64,000 bases of DNA from UBA1756 sp045627805 (GCA_045627805.1 JAZQOJ010000201.1:90593-154592); one strand, 5' to 3'. Shown: positions 17,476-25,104, counted from the stretch's first letter. Notes: generated by a model from the letters alone, not told the origin. Numbers and translations are program-made.

Positions 17476-18066
17476 ATGGAAGATAAACCAGAACGTATCG
17501 CAACCAGCGTTATTTTGTGCGGAATCAACGGAACCGGGAAGACGACATTGCTTCGGAATATTCTCACCGAAATGATGAATAGTGGGCAGCGGGCGTTGAT
17601 CGTAACTCCGGATCCGCTCGAATGGGGTGGCGTGAAGGAAGTCAATGACCGGAACCAGTCGGAAATATCCACATTTGAAGGAGCACGGAAAATCATCTAT
17701 TACAAGGGCTGTATGGAGCTCATACAGAAATACTACTACAACGGTATTCTGGTTTTTGATGATGCGCGTGTCTATATCCGGGCGCAAAGCGACGACTTTA
17801 TGACCTGGCTCCAGATACGCCGCCGACAGGCGGGTATAGACCTGTTCACTGTAACTCACGGACTCACACAGGTGCCGCCAATATTCTTCACCTTTGCCTC
17901 AACGCTGATACTCTTTTACACCAAAGACAATATCAAACGTCGCGGCGACTATGTGGATGAAGCCGACTTTGAGGAAATACAGCAGGCCAAAAAGCGAATC
18001 TCGCAGATTGTAACCACTGGCAACAAATATTATTACGAAATCATCAAGTTAGACAAACGCATTTAA
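17476..18066 (+). CDS. P-loop ATPase, candidate genome-packaging ATPase (FtsK/HerA/A32-like)
   Basis: 196 aa. Walker A is at residues 16-24 (GINGTGKTT, Lys22). Walker B is at ~91-96 (ILVFDD). A 'RRRQAGIDLFTVTHGLTQVPP' segment has the Arg-rich stretch plus polar sensor strand seen in A32/Zot/HerA-type ATPases. The small size, lack of a nuclease domain and position just before the candidate capsid gene fit the packaging ATPases of tailless, membrane-containing phages (PRD1/PM2-like). Tailed-phage terminases are much larger and carry a nuclease. A Zot-like assembly ATPase of filamentous phages is the main alternative, but the 24.8-kb element is far too large for one. Confidence 0.65.
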   Translation: MEDKPERIATSVILCGINGTGKTTLLRNILTEMMNSGQRALIVTPDPLEWGGVKEVNDRNQSEISTFEGARKIIYYKGCMELIQKYYYNGILVFDDARVYIRAQSDDFMTWLQIRRRQAGIDLFTVTHGLTQVPPIFFTFASTLILFYTKDNIKRRGDYVDEADFEEIQQAKKRISQIVTTGNKYYYEIIKLDKRI

Positions 18067-18076
18067 TATCAAGAAA

Positions 18077-18493
18077 ATGGAAGAATTCATCGAACCCGTT
18101 TACCAGGCAGTCGCCCCGGAAACAAAACCCAAAATGAGCAAAGAAAAAATCATCATCATCGCCCTTGCCGTCGTGTGTGCCGGAGCAATCGTTTACTGCA
18201 TCATACTGAAAAAGAGGTTGAAATCCAAACCGAAGGACAATGTGCATCGCAGCCGTCCGCTTGTAATCCAGGACGATCCGGATGAGGATGAAGACGAAGA
18301 CTTTAATGATGATCCTGGAAATACGGAATTACCGTCCCACGATAATGAAGATCTAAACGTAACTCCAGACAGTAACATTATGGCTGTATTGAATAAAATC
18401 CGCAGCGGCGAAATCACAAGGACTGACGCGGCCAAGGAGTTGGGGGTTAGCAGACGAACAATCGGAAGATATTATGCAAAATACATCGGATAA
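18077..18493 (+). CDS. Membrane-anchored helix-turn-helix protein
   Basis: 138 aa. One transmembrane helix at ~25-44 ('IIIIALAVVCAGAIVYCIIL'), then a basic stretch, a long acidic linker (~70-85, DDPDEDEDEDFNDD) and a C-terminal helix-turn-helix at ~111-138 ('GEITRTDAAKELGVSRRTIGRYYAKYIG'). An HTH tethered to a membrane could bind the genome to the virion membrane or act as a membrane-bound regulator. It overlaps the next gene by 20 nt in another frame. Confidence 0.6.
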   Translation: MEEFIEPVYQAVAPETKPKMSKEKIIIIALAVVCAGAIVYCIILKKRLKSKPKDNVHRSRPLVIQDDPDEDEDEDFNDDPGNTELPSHDNEDLNVTPDSNIMAVLNKIRSGEITRTDAAKELGVSRRTIGRYYAKYIG

Positions 18494-18668
18494 CAAACTC
18501 ACCGCACAACCGAGAACCCTATCGGAATTGGCCTGCGCTTATCACGTAAGCAAGCGGACATTCAAGAAATGGCTTTCTTGTGATACGTTGAAGGACATTC
18601 AACCTATTGGCAATTTCTATTCCATCGCACAGATCACACGAATAATCAACCATCTTGGAGAACCGTAA
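18474..18668 (+). CDS. Excisionase-like small HTH protein
   Basis: 64 aa. 'TLSELACAYHVSKRTFKKWLSCDTL' is a winged-helix/HTH of the excisionase (MerR-like) kind common in Bacteroidota mobile elements. It begins inside the upstream gene (20-nt overlap). It sits directly before a strong palindrome and promoter at 18717-18763, which it may bind. Its role as excisionase versus late regulator is undecided. Confidence 0.55.
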   Translation: MQNTSDNKLTAQPRTLSELACAYHVSKRTFKKWLSCDTLKDIQPIGNFYSIAQITRIINHLGEP

Positions 18669-18763
18669 GTGTGCAAAAGTGTACAAAATCGCTAAAAAAC
18701 GGACAAAAAAGTGCAGAAGTGCGCAAAAGTGATAATCGTGACTTTTGCGCACTTGTATTTTTG
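18667..18763 (+). promoter_or_regulatory. Operator and promoter of the capsid-candidate transcript
   Basis: A perfect 14-bp inverted repeat AAGTGCGCAAAAGT (18717-18730) / ACTTTTGCGCACTT (18741-18754) abuts a -7 element TATTTTTG at 18756-18763. A half-site version (AAGTGTGCAAAAGTGTAC, 18667-18684) lies 33 bp upstream. A protein on the palindrome would cover the -33 zone, so this promoter is almost certainly controlled. Confidence 0.65.
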
Positions 18764-18799
18764 CAGCTCAAAATTAATCAAAAACAAAAAAAACAGAAA

Positions 18800-18970
18800 A
18801 TGAAGAAATTTTTAACCGACAATTTACACATCATTGTGATTGTGGTGGCCGTGATCGCAGTTTGTGCGCTTGTCAAAGTTCGTAGAATTGAAAACGGCAA
18901 CACGACTAAAACTGAAACAAAAGACATCATCAATCCCAAATGCGGCGAAACCGATGATGACGAAGAATAG
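18800..18970 (+). CDS. Small N-terminal-anchored membrane protein
   Basis: 56 aa. The ATG at 18800 is used because the -7 box ends at 18763; an upstream in-frame start would lie in the operator. One helix at ~10-26 ('HIIVIVVAVIAVCALVKV'), then a polar, acidic tail ending TDDDEE. First gene of the capsid-candidate transcript. Likely a virion membrane component or scaffold-like peptide; not recognised. Confidence 0.55.
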   Translation: MKKFLTDNLHIIVIVVAVIAVCALVKVRRIENGNTTKTETKDIINPKCGETDDDEE

Positions 18971-18993
18971 TTAACAACATAAATTTTTTGAAT

Positions 18994-19614
18994 ATGGGTT
19001 ATAGAAAAGAATTTGGACGTATGGTACGTCCCTTATCAAACAATTTTAACGGTGATGAAAAGCAGGTAAAGCACGGTTTGCAGGACACTTTCGGCGTTAC
19101 GATTAAGAACTCTGACACTTCCGTAAGCAAGAAAGTCGCTCTCCTTTCCGGTCACTTTGACACTGATGCATTCACTTACGATTCAACTAAGGGTGTGGAG
19201 GTGTTTAAGAGTGACCCTGCTGAACTCAAGGCCGCTGGTCTCCTTTGCGACGCTGTAATTGATGACGGTGTATGCGTTGATTCCAAAGTCTCTTGCATTC
19301 CTCTCGACAGCTCGAAGACAATCCGCAATTTCCGCAAGTTTATTATGACCAATCCGCGAGAGCTGAAAGGAGTTACTATTATTTCCTCAAGTCCAACCGC
19401 TTTCAACTCATCATTGGTCGTATCATCATCCACGCCTTTCTCAAAGTGTGGTGAAAAGGACATCCAGCTTGCATCTTTCTTCTCTCCGAATCAGTACCAG
19501 TCTGACCGTATTGAGATTGACTTCACTGAAAATGAACTTGAATTTAGTGATTTGTGCGTCCTGATTGCGACCATTCCGGCTGGGGCCACGATGACCTTCA
19601 TCTTGAGATTCTAA
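18994..19614 (+). CDS. Candidate major capsid protein (beta-rich, jelly-roll-like composition)
   Basis: 206 aa from the ATG at 18994 (a TTG two codons earlier is less likely). No membrane segment or signal peptide. It is rich in predicted beta strands, especially the last 100 residues ('GVTIISSSPTAF', 'LVVSSSTPF', 'DRIEIDFTENELEFSDLCVLIATIPAGATMTFILRF'). It has the only controlled promoter and tandem terminators inside the late block, and follows the packaging-type ATPase. That is how major capsid genes of membrane-containing phages are often placed. I recognise no family. 206 aa is short for a double jelly-roll capsid protein and would suit a single jelly-roll. It could instead be another abundant virion protein. 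Confidence 0.5.
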   Translation: MGYRKEFGRMVRPLSNNFNGDEKQVKHGLQDTFGVTIKNSDTSVSKKVALLSGHFDTDAFTYDSTKGVEVFKSDPAELKAAGLLCDAVIDDGVCVDSKVSCIPLDSSKTIRNFRKFIMTNPRELKGVTIISSSPTAFNSSLVVSSSTPFSKCGEKDIQLASFFSPNQYQSDRIEIDFTENELEFSDLCVLIATIPAGATMTFILRF

Positions 19615-19631
19615 TCCCCTTGCTCACAATA

Positions 19632-19683
19632 GCACTTGAATTAAGTGCCGAACAGCCGCACTTCTAATGCGGCTGTTTTTTTT
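19632..19683 (+). terminator. Tandem hairpins ending the capsid-candidate transcript
   Basis: GCACTT/AAGTGC (19632-19648) is followed by a perfect 10-bp stem AACAGCCGCA / TGCGGCTGTT (19651-19677) and seven or more T. Partial read-through would feed the downstream membrane-protein genes at a lower level. Confidence 0.85.
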
Positions 19684-19701
19684 ACCACAAAAAGACGTAT
19701 T

Positions 19702-20130
19702 ATGAAGTTAAAGAAAATAGACAGATACAAATATCCGAACAGATTTGCTGGCAGAAAAAGAAAGAACTACATTCTCCCTTATCCTTTTGGAGAAGATTTC
19801 ATATCACCAGAATTGGACACGAGAACCGAAGAGGGGCAACAAGCGATGGCTGAATACCAAAAGAACAACAGTGGCTCAAATTCTGGTTGGGTTAATGAGT
19901 TCGACTGGAAGGGTCTGACGGAAGGTTTAGGAAAACTGGCAGAAGGTATTGGGAATGCAGTAGCGGCTAACACCGGTGCGGCCAACACAAGCACAATCAA
20001 TCGAGGATTCTATATCGGTAACGGAAGCACATCTGACGGAAGTGGCAGCAACACCGGAACCGTAATCGCAGTTGTGGCTGTTGTCCTTGTTATCATCGTC
20101 CTTATGGTTGTCTTATTAAAAAAGAAATAA
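19702..20130 (+). CDS. Tail-anchored membrane protein, virion candidate
   Basis: 142 aa from the ATG at 19702; an earlier in-frame GTG lies in the terminator stem. Basic N-terminus ('KKIDRYKYPNRFAGRKRK'), a Gly/Asn/Ser-rich middle and a C-terminal helix at ~120-139 ('VIAVVAVVLVIIVLMVVLL') followed by KKK. First of a run of similar tail-anchored proteins. Confidence 0.55.
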   Translation: MKLKKIDRYKYPNRFAGRKRKNYILPYPFGEDFISPELDTRTEEGQQAMAEYQKNNSGSNSGWVNEFDWKGLTEGLGKLAEGIGNAVAANTGAANTSTINRGFYIGNGSTSDGSGSNTGTVIAVVAVVLVIIVLMVVLLKKK

Positions 20131-20131
20131 T

Positions 20132-20767
20132 ATGGATTACAGATTTGTTGACAGTTCGGTATTGCAGGATTGCCCGGCTGCCGTTGATATGGAGACTGGC
20201 CTGATTGACGTAAACAAAGACGTTTGGGACAACTTCGACGATTTCCAGCAAAAGTTCATTCTTGCTCACGAGGAAGGTCACTTTGTGCTTGATACCGATT
20301 ACGAAGACGAGGCGGATGCCTATGCTTTGAAAAAGTTATTCAAGACCGTCCCGCGTTCGCTGAAACGATCTCTGGAAACACTTTACAAGGTGGGAATTAT
20401 GGATAAGGAACGCCTCGAAAGACTTTACGTTGAATGTCTGAAACTTGACGCGGCCAACGGGAATCGCCGTGCGGCCAAGATTCTTGCAAGCAACTACAGG
20501 AACTATTTGGTTGGAAATTCAGAAACCCAGCCGGATAATGACGAAGAAAACAATGAATTTGATTATCGTTGTCTGCCTCCTAAATCAAGATTGCCAAAAA
20601 GTCAGCCGGAAATTAGAAAAAAAGACATACCCTATAATAATGGACGACCTCGTTATTCAAAAACCATAAAGGTCTTCGGGTATGAAATATTCAAAGCGGA
20701 TGCGATTCTCTATCTCACGTTCGCGATTTTCGCCTTGGCATTTTACAACACTATCAAAAGCAATTAA
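20132..20767 (+). CDS. Membrane-anchored HEXXH zinc metallopeptidase
   Basis: 211 aa. A zinc-peptidase motif HEEGH at residues 46-50 is followed by an acidic helix 'DYEDEADAYALKK' with Glu60 as probable third ligand, as in M78/ImmA-like and M48-like enzymes. A linker of ~70 polar residues leads to one C-terminal membrane helix (~189-207). It begins 1 nt after the previous stop. A metalloprotease in a virion-protein block may mature capsid or membrane proteins, or cut a host repressor. Substrate unknown. Confidence 0.65.
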   Translation: MDYRFVDSSVLQDCPAAVDMETGLIDVNKDVWDNFDDFQQKFILAHEEGHFVLDTDYEDEADAYALKKLFKTVPRSLKRSLETLYKVGIMDKERLERLYVECLKLDAANGNRRAAKILASNYRNYLVGNSETQPDNDEENNEFDYRCLPPKSRLPKSQPEIRKKDIPYNNGRPRYSKTIKVFGYEIFKADAILYLTFAIFALAFYNTIKSN

Positions 20768-20771
20768 TACT

Positions 20772-21470
20772 ATGAGATACAAAAAACAGTACCTGAAATC
20801 TTTAGGAAAAAGAAGAATGAATCGTTTTTCCGACATTCAGTATGAAACGATGATTGACCTGCTTGAATCCGCCACAATTATAAAGGGGAATTATAAAGTT
20901 AAAATCAAACTTCCCGACGGAGGTGCGGCTAGGCTTGACTCTCTTTTGAGACAATGGCAGGACAAAACGCATGCGATCGATTATAACACCACCGATTTCG
21001 AAATCAATAGACAAGACACCGTACTCGTGTACAAGTGCGCCAATCCTGACCGCAGTAACGTAGTTTACAATTCAGTGATGACCGTGCTCTCGCGCGGGCA
21101 TATTCATTCATACGGAGAAGACGAGAGAGGAATATTTATCATTTGTGATGATGGGTCAAAATATCATTTGTCCTCGAATCTCAATTATTCAGAAGATGAC
21201 AGTGGCCAGGAGTCCTATGACGATGGCGAAGATGGTAGCAGTGCGACTGGCTCCGTTCCATCCGGTTCAGGTGCGACTGGTTACGTTCCATCCGGTTCAG
21301 GTGCGACTGATGACGTTCCATCCGGGAACGGCAATCCCAGCACTCCGTCATCACCAACAGTCAATGGCGCAGCCGTTCCAGAACCTTCATTTTTTGAAAG
21401 CAACAAGACCATAATCATTATTCTTGTGGCTGCCGTGGCCGTTGCAGGATTCATCATTTTTAGAAAGTAG
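20772..21470 (+). CDS. Tail-anchored protein with repeat-rich stalk (spike candidate)
   Basis: 232 aa from the ATG at 20772; an in-frame ATG at 20682 would overlap the previous gene. The N-terminal ~130 residues are a folded domain ('IIKGNYKVKIKLPDGGAARLDSL'). Then comes an acidic linker, a low-complexity stalk with three ~10-residue repeats (GSGATGYVPS-like) coded by a 30-bp tandem repeat at 21240-21327, and a C-terminal helix at ~213-230. The next gene looks like a shorter paralogue. Membrane-anchored stalk proteins of this design could be vertex or spike proteins. Confidence 0.55.
   Translation: MRYKKQYLKSLGKRRMNRFSDIQYETMIDLLESATIIKGNYKVKIKLPDGGAARLDSLLRQWQDKTHAIDYNTTDFEINRQDTVLVYKCANPDRSNVVYNSVMTVLSRGHIHSYGEDERGIFIICDDGSKYHLSSNLNYSEDDSGQESYDDGEDGSSATGSVPSGSGATGYVPSGSGATDDVPSGNGNPSTPSSPTVNGAAVPEPSFFESNKTIIIILVAAVAVAGFIIFRK
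21240..21327 (+). repeat. 30-bp tandem repeat in the stalk region
   Basis: Nearly three units beginning GTGCGACTGG and ending TCCGGTTCAG, in frame, so copy number changes would lengthen or shorten the stalk by ten residues. Confidence 0.8.
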
Positions 21471-21474
21471 CCGA

Positions 21475-21951
21475 ATGAAAAGAAGATACCTTTATATGAC
21501 AGGCGATGAGTACAACTATTTGCAGGAACTGCTTTCCACCGCAAAGGTAAGCACCTTAGGAAAGACCATCGTGATAAGCAAAGTCAATGGTAGCGCAACC
21601 GAATTGAGCAGCTACATTTTTGAGTATTTCCCTGAACTCGAAGATTCAACCGTAAGCGTCAATTCTAAAGACAACAAGCTCAAACTGAAACGCAAAACCG
21701 CATCGTCTGCAAAAAACTGGAAGAGTAAAATCGTTTCTCTCAAAAATATGGGTGAAGTCGATGCTGATGGGAGGACGAGAAGCGGCAAAAAACCCGCTAT
21801 TAGTTTTGACACATCTGTTACCACCACTGCCGGAACAACAACCGGAACAACAAACAGTACGAGCGGGAAAACGTCTTACGCTGTGCTTGTGGTGCTGCTG
21901 ATAGCAATCGTTGTCGTCATCTTCGTCATCCGCAGGAAAAAGAAAGCATAA
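21475..21951 (+). CDS. Tail-anchored protein, paralogue of the preceding gene
   Basis: 158 aa from the ATG at 21475, 4 nt after the previous stop. Its N-terminal domain ('MTGDEYNYLQELLSTAKV', 'GKTIVISKVNGS') aligns in pattern with the 20772 product ('QYETMIDLLESATII', 'GNYKVKIKLPDGG'). A Thr/Gly-rich linker and a C-terminal helix at ~133-150 with RRKKKA follow. Likely a second virion membrane protein. Confidence 0.55.
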   Translation: MKRRYLYMTGDEYNYLQELLSTAKVSTLGKTIVISKVNGSATELSSYIFEYFPELEDSTVSVNSKDNKLKLKRKTASSAKNWKSKIVSLKNMGEVDADGRTRSGKKPAISFDTSVTTTAGTTTGTTNSTSGKTSYAVLVVLLIAIVVVIFVIRRKKKA

Positions 21952-21959
21952 ATGAGAAT

Positions 21960-22253
21960 ATGGAAGATGCATCGAAAATCAGTGGCAACGGAATCGCAGG
22001 TATCATCGGTTCCGCATTGAATGCGGTCGGGAGTGTGGTCTCAAGCTCGATCAATGCCTCAAGCACGTCAAAACAGCTCAAATCACAAAGCGAAATCGCC
22101 AAGATGAATTATGAGCTTGCGAAAGAGCGGGAGAAAAATTCCGGAAAGCTCACCACCTTTCAAAAAACGCTGATCATCATCATAGTGGCACTCATCATCA
22201 TCATAGGAATGGTATTGACCTTTAAACAACGAAATCAATGTTCTCTGAAATAA
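21960..22253 (+). CDS. Small tail-anchored membrane protein
   Basis: 97 aa. The N-terminal third is Gly/Ala/Ser-rich and amphipathic ('GIAGIIGSALNAVGSVVSSS'), the middle is helical and charged, and a membrane helix lies at ~68-87 ('KTLIIIIVALIIIIGMVL'). It overlaps the next gene by 16 nt. Not recognised; member of the tiny-membrane-protein run. Confidence 0.5.
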   Translation: MEDASKISGNGIAGIIGSALNAVGSVVSSSINASSTSKQLKSQSEIAKMNYELAKEREKNSGKLTTFQKTLIIIIVALIIIIGMVLTFKQRNQCSLK

Positions 22254-22465
22254 TCAACGCCTGCGCCCAAGTCGTTTCGGTTGCGATCGAGACAGCCGGC
22301 AGTGCGGCTTCTGAGAAAAAGAAGTCAGACGATGCCTCGTTTACGGAACGTTTCCTCGGAAACATTGATAATACAAAAGACTATTCGCCTTATAAAAACA
22401 TCGTGCTGATTATCGCTGGAATCGTAATGGCAATCGTAGTATTCAAGCTCATAAAGGAAAATTGA
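22238..22465 (+). CDS. Small tail-anchored membrane protein with FTERF motif
   Basis: 75 aa. 'ASFTERFLGNIDNTKDYSPYKN' precedes a C-terminal helix (~50-70). The motif FTERF recurs in the 22710 product, indicating gene duplication in this run. 1 nt before the next start. Confidence 0.5.
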   Translation: MFSEIINACAQVVSVAIETAGSAASEKKKSDDASFTERFLGNIDNTKDYSPYKNIVLIIAGIVMAIVVFKLIKEN

Positions 22466-22466
22466 T

Positions 22467-22700
22467 ATGGTATCGTCTATTCTGTCATTGATTGCGGCAA
22501 TATTATCCACGGTAACGAAAGGAATAAGTGCCGGAACTTCCATCTTCAAATTGTCTGAGACAAAGGCACGCACCTACGATGAACGAAAAACCGCATATAC
22601 CAACAGTAAAACCAATAAAAACGAATCAAAAAAAGACTATATGACTACGGCATTGGCAGTGATTGCGGTGATAATCCTGCTGACTATGCTTACAAAATAA
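22467..22700 (+). CDS. Small two-helix membrane protein
   Basis: 77 aa with hydrophobic N-terminal (~1-20) and C-terminal (~59-75, 'TTALAVIAVIILLTML') segments around a polar, Lys/Asn-rich middle. Same layout as the 22710 product. Not recognised. Confidence 0.5.
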   Translation: MVSSILSLIAAILSTVTKGISAGTSIFKLSETKARTYDERKTAYTNSKTNKNESKKDYMTTALAVIAVIILLTMLTK

Positions 22701-22709
22701 CACTGGGAA

Positions 22710-22937
22710 ATGGTCACAACGACAATAGTATGTGCAATTCTTGCGGTAATCTCGGCTGTTTTTTCGGCAACCGCATCGGATCTTGAGAGACAGACAAAAG
22801 AGAATTTGCTGTTTACTGAGAGGTTCGTTAAAAGCACAGAAAACAGAGAGTCAAGGGATCAGGGAAAAAGAGACCTTAAATCCATTGCGCTAATATCGTT
22901 TGCCATACTCGTTATGATCATACTAACAACAAAATAA
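22710..22937 (+). CDS. Small two-helix membrane protein with FTERF motif
   Basis: 75 aa. Hydrophobic N-terminus 'TTIVCAILAVISAVFSATA', then 'LLFTERFVKSTENRESRDQGKRDLKS', then a C-terminal helix. It combines the layout of the 22467 product with the FTERF motif of the 22238 product, so these three genes look like diverged tandem copies. Confidence 0.5.
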   Translation: MVTTTIVCAILAVISAVFSATASDLERQTKENLLFTERFVKSTENRESRDQGKRDLKSIALISFAILVMIILTTK

Positions 22938-22942
22938 ACAAT

Positions 22943-23203
22943 ATGGGAGCACAAATATATTCTGACCGGACGCAGCCGTACAGCGTCACAGACGAAGTTT
23001 TATCCGATTCTTGGAGATCCAAAAACGAGCGGTTGCGAAACGCTGAATTCAATTACTACAGGGATATGGAGAATCTTGGCATCGTCAGCAACCGTATTGA
23101 TGTTGACGTTCTGAAATACGTCCTCATTGCCGCTGTCGCCATTATGGGGCTGCTATTCTTATCAAGAATTTACAAATATAAAAACGGATATGGCACGAAA
23201 TAA
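22943..23203 (+). CDS. Small tail-anchored membrane protein
   Basis: 86 aa. The N-terminal ~57 residues are polar and aromatic ('YRDMENLGIVSNRIDVD'), followed by one helix at ~58-76 and a short basic tail. It overlaps the next gene by 14 nt. Confidence 0.5.
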   Translation: MGAQIYSDRTQPYSVTDEVLSDSWRSKNERLRNAEFNYYRDMENLGIVSNRIDVDVLKYVLIAAVAIMGLLFLSRIYKYKNGYGTK

Positions 23204-23447
23204 GAAAAACTATATGAATGTGTCGCGCTGGTACAAGTTCTGGTACCCACGGCAGGCAGCCGCTCTGGAAGCCGAAAATGAGAAGAATGCCAGCTCTTTT
23301 GAGTACAACAGCAGGCAGGATGCGTTGGAGGCGGAGACTTCCATCAAACTTACGGAATTGCAGAACCAGCAGACGCGTTTTTGGGCTGTGGCTGTCCTCG
23401 CCTCAATCGTAGTCGTAATTCTAATTATCATCTTTACGAAAAAATAA
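23190..23447 (+). CDS. Small tail-anchored membrane protein
   Basis: 85 aa from the ATG at 23190, which overlaps the upstream stop. 'VSRWYKFWYPRQAAALEAENEKNAS' then an amphipathic helix and a C-terminal membrane helix (~64-82) with a KK end. The aromatic-rich N-terminus is unusual for the run. Confidence 0.5.
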   Translation: MARNKKNYMNVSRWYKFWYPRQAAALEAENEKNASSFEYNSRQDALEAETSIKLTELQNQQTRFWAVAVLASIVVVILIIIFTKK

Positions 23448-23454
23448 ACGGAAT

Positions 23455-23916
23455 ATGAAAGCAGAAACATTCAAACAGACAACGGAAGTCCTCGGCAATC
23501 CTAAAATAATGATTTCCATAGGAATCATCGTGCTCATTATAGGTATCGTCCTCGCCATCTTTTGGAAGAAAATAAAAGATGCAATTGATGATGCAAAGCA
23601 GCAGCGTGAACTTGAGAAAAAACAAGACGAAGTAGAGTCGTTCACACACACAACGCAAACTTATCCTGACTCGTATTATGTCGCTTTTGCAGACCAGTTG
23701 GAGTCGGCTATGAGAGGGTTGAGGACTGACGAGGAGACAGTATATGTCATAATGGGAAAAATCAAGAATGATGTTGACTATTTGAAACTTAATAGCGCAT
23801 TTGGGACCAGGAGTAAGCAGAACCTTACGAGATGGATCCACGGAGATTTTTCAGAAAGAGACATAAAAAAAATCAATACCATATTAAAAAACAACGGGGT
23901 CTCAATGGGCTTCTAA
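23455..23916 (+). CDS. N-terminally anchored protein with annexin-like repeat
   Basis: 153 aa. Membrane helix at ~17-36. The C-terminal ~75 residues ('ESAMRGLRTDEETVYVIMGKI...AFGTRSKQNLTRWIHGDFSERDIKKINTIL') follow the annexin-repeat-like pattern G-L-x-T-D-E ... A-F-G ... L ... L-x-x-D-F, seen also in structural proteins of Bacteroidota phages. Role probably structural, with the repeat facing the periplasm or virion exterior. Confidence 0.5.
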   Translation: MKAETFKQTTEVLGNPKIMISIGIIVLIIGIVLAIFWKKIKDAIDDAKQQRELEKKQDEVESFTHTTQTYPDSYYVAFADQLESAMRGLRTDEETVYVIMGKIKNDVDYLKLNSAFGTRSKQNLTRWIHGDFSERDIKKINTILKNNGVSMGF

Positions 23917-23930
23917 TAAAGAAAAGAATT

Positions 23931-24338
23931 ATGAAAAAAGAAACGAAATTTTTTATTGTGATTGCTGGCGCAATAGCCTTACTGTATTTCTATAGCAGAA
24001 GAAAGCAGGAAGAGGAAAGAAAATGTGAGAATATTGTAGATCCTGGCCATAATATTATTGTTGGAGGATTAGGAACAGATAGACCTCTTTCTACTGAACA
24101 ATTGCAGCATCCGTGGTGGGAGACCGCATCGGCAGAGGAGATTGAGAGATATGTAGACGAACATATTCAGGGAGAGACCGACAAAGAAGAGGAAGCGGAT
24201 GACACAAGCACCCCGGGCAATGATCTTCCATCTGGACTTCACGGAGGAACACCTTTGAAGAAACCCATCTACAACGAGCTGGACGTGAAGACGCGAAAAG
24301 CAAATAGAATTAAAGGTTTCATTTGCAAGCAATATTAA
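23931..24338 (+). CDS. N-terminally anchored acidic protein
   Basis: 135 aa from the ATG at 23931; an in-frame ATG at 23832 would run inside the previous gene. Helix at ~6-21 ('KFFIVIAGAIALLYFY'), then a polar, acidic, probably disordered region. Not recognised. Candidate virion membrane protein. Confidence 0.5.
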   Translation: MKKETKFFIVIAGAIALLYFYSRRKQEEERKCENIVDPGHNIIVGGLGTDRPLSTEQLQHPWWETASAEEIERYVDEHIQGETDKEEEADDTSTPGNDLPSGLHGGTPLKKPIYNELDVKTRKANRIKGFICKQY

Positions 24339-24358
24339 TCATTCAATAGAACTCAGAT

Positions 24359-24865
24359 ATGGATAAGAAAGAGAAGACAATCATTATTGTTATTGCTGTT
24401 GTTGTCATCCTTTTAGCAGCAGTAGTACTGTATTACGCATTCCGAAGAAAAGACACGTCAACGAGCATTGTGGATGAGTTCTTATGTGATGTCAATGCCA
24501 TCACGGAAAGTAAAATCGCGGAAGCAGAAGCACCATTTGAAGCTGATAATTATTCCGTTCAACTTCCAGTTGTGCTCACAAGCGTTAGAAGTGGCGACGA
24601 ACTCAAACTCTATTGCGAGCAACACGGCTGCGAGATCGGCACCATCAACTTCCCGCTTCTTTGCAACAATAGCGTGCAGTTCCCGCTCAAAAACGGGTCG
24701 AAAGGATTCGAGGTCGGGATGTTGCAAGCAGCACTCAACGGAAAGGAATCAAGCAATCCATTGAAGGTTGACTGCTGGTTCGGAAACGACACACTCAACA
24801 AACTTAAAAGAGTGGCAGGAGTTTCACAGGTTGACGAAACCACATACAAAAGACTAATTTCTTAA
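24359..24865 (+). CDS. Membrane-anchored peptidoglycan-binding protein
   Basis: 168 aa. N-terminal helix at ~6-27. The C-terminal ~65 residues fit a PG_binding_1-type module: 'QFPLKNGSKGFEVGMLQAALNGKESSNPLKVDCWFGNDTLNKLKRV' with the 'lk.Gs.G..V..lQ..L' and 'D..fG..T' landmarks. Similar in layout to the 26928 product. Could hold the virion against the cell wall during entry, or position the lytic enzymes. Confidence 0.6.
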   Translation: MDKKEKTIIIVIAVVVILLAAVVLYYAFRRKDTSTSIVDEFLCDVNAITESKIAEAEAPFEADNYSVQLPVVLTSVRSGDELKLYCEQHGCEIGTINFPLLCNNSVQFPLKNGSKGFEVGMLQAALNGKESSNPLKVDCWFGNDTLNKLKRVAGVSQVDETTYKRLIS

Positions 24866-24876
24866 ACCAAACCATT

Positions 24877-25098
24877 ATGTTAGAGGAAGATATTACTACT
24901 ATTGAGGAAAAAGAATATCAGGAGAAAGAATCCAGAGACAGCTCAAGCAAATCATCAGTGTACGATGTCATCAGCGGTAACGAAAGCATCAAGGTTGATG
25001 TGTCGGTTGATACGGTTAGCATTCTGCTTGTCGTGGTCGGTGTCATCCTTGCCGGAATTGTCATCGTGCTTTTTAGAAAGAAAATGATCAATAAATAA
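24877..25098 (+). CDS. Small tail-anchored membrane protein
   Basis: 73 aa: acidic N-terminus (EEDITTIEEKEYQEKESRD), then a C-terminal helix at ~47-67 ('TVSILLVVVGVILAGIVIVLF') and a basic end. Last member of the tail-anchored run, 6 nt before the glucosaminidase gene. Confidence 0.5.
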   Translation: MLEEDITTIEEKEYQEKESRDSSSKSSVYDVISGNESIKVDVSVDTVSILLVVVGVILAGIVIVLFRKKMINK

Positions 25099-25104
25099 TC
25101 AATT

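Noticed and set aside
17476..18066. Zot-type ATPase of a filamentous phage
   Set aside because: Filamentous phage genomes are far smaller and lack primase-helicase and endolysin genes; kept only as an alternative in the gene entry.
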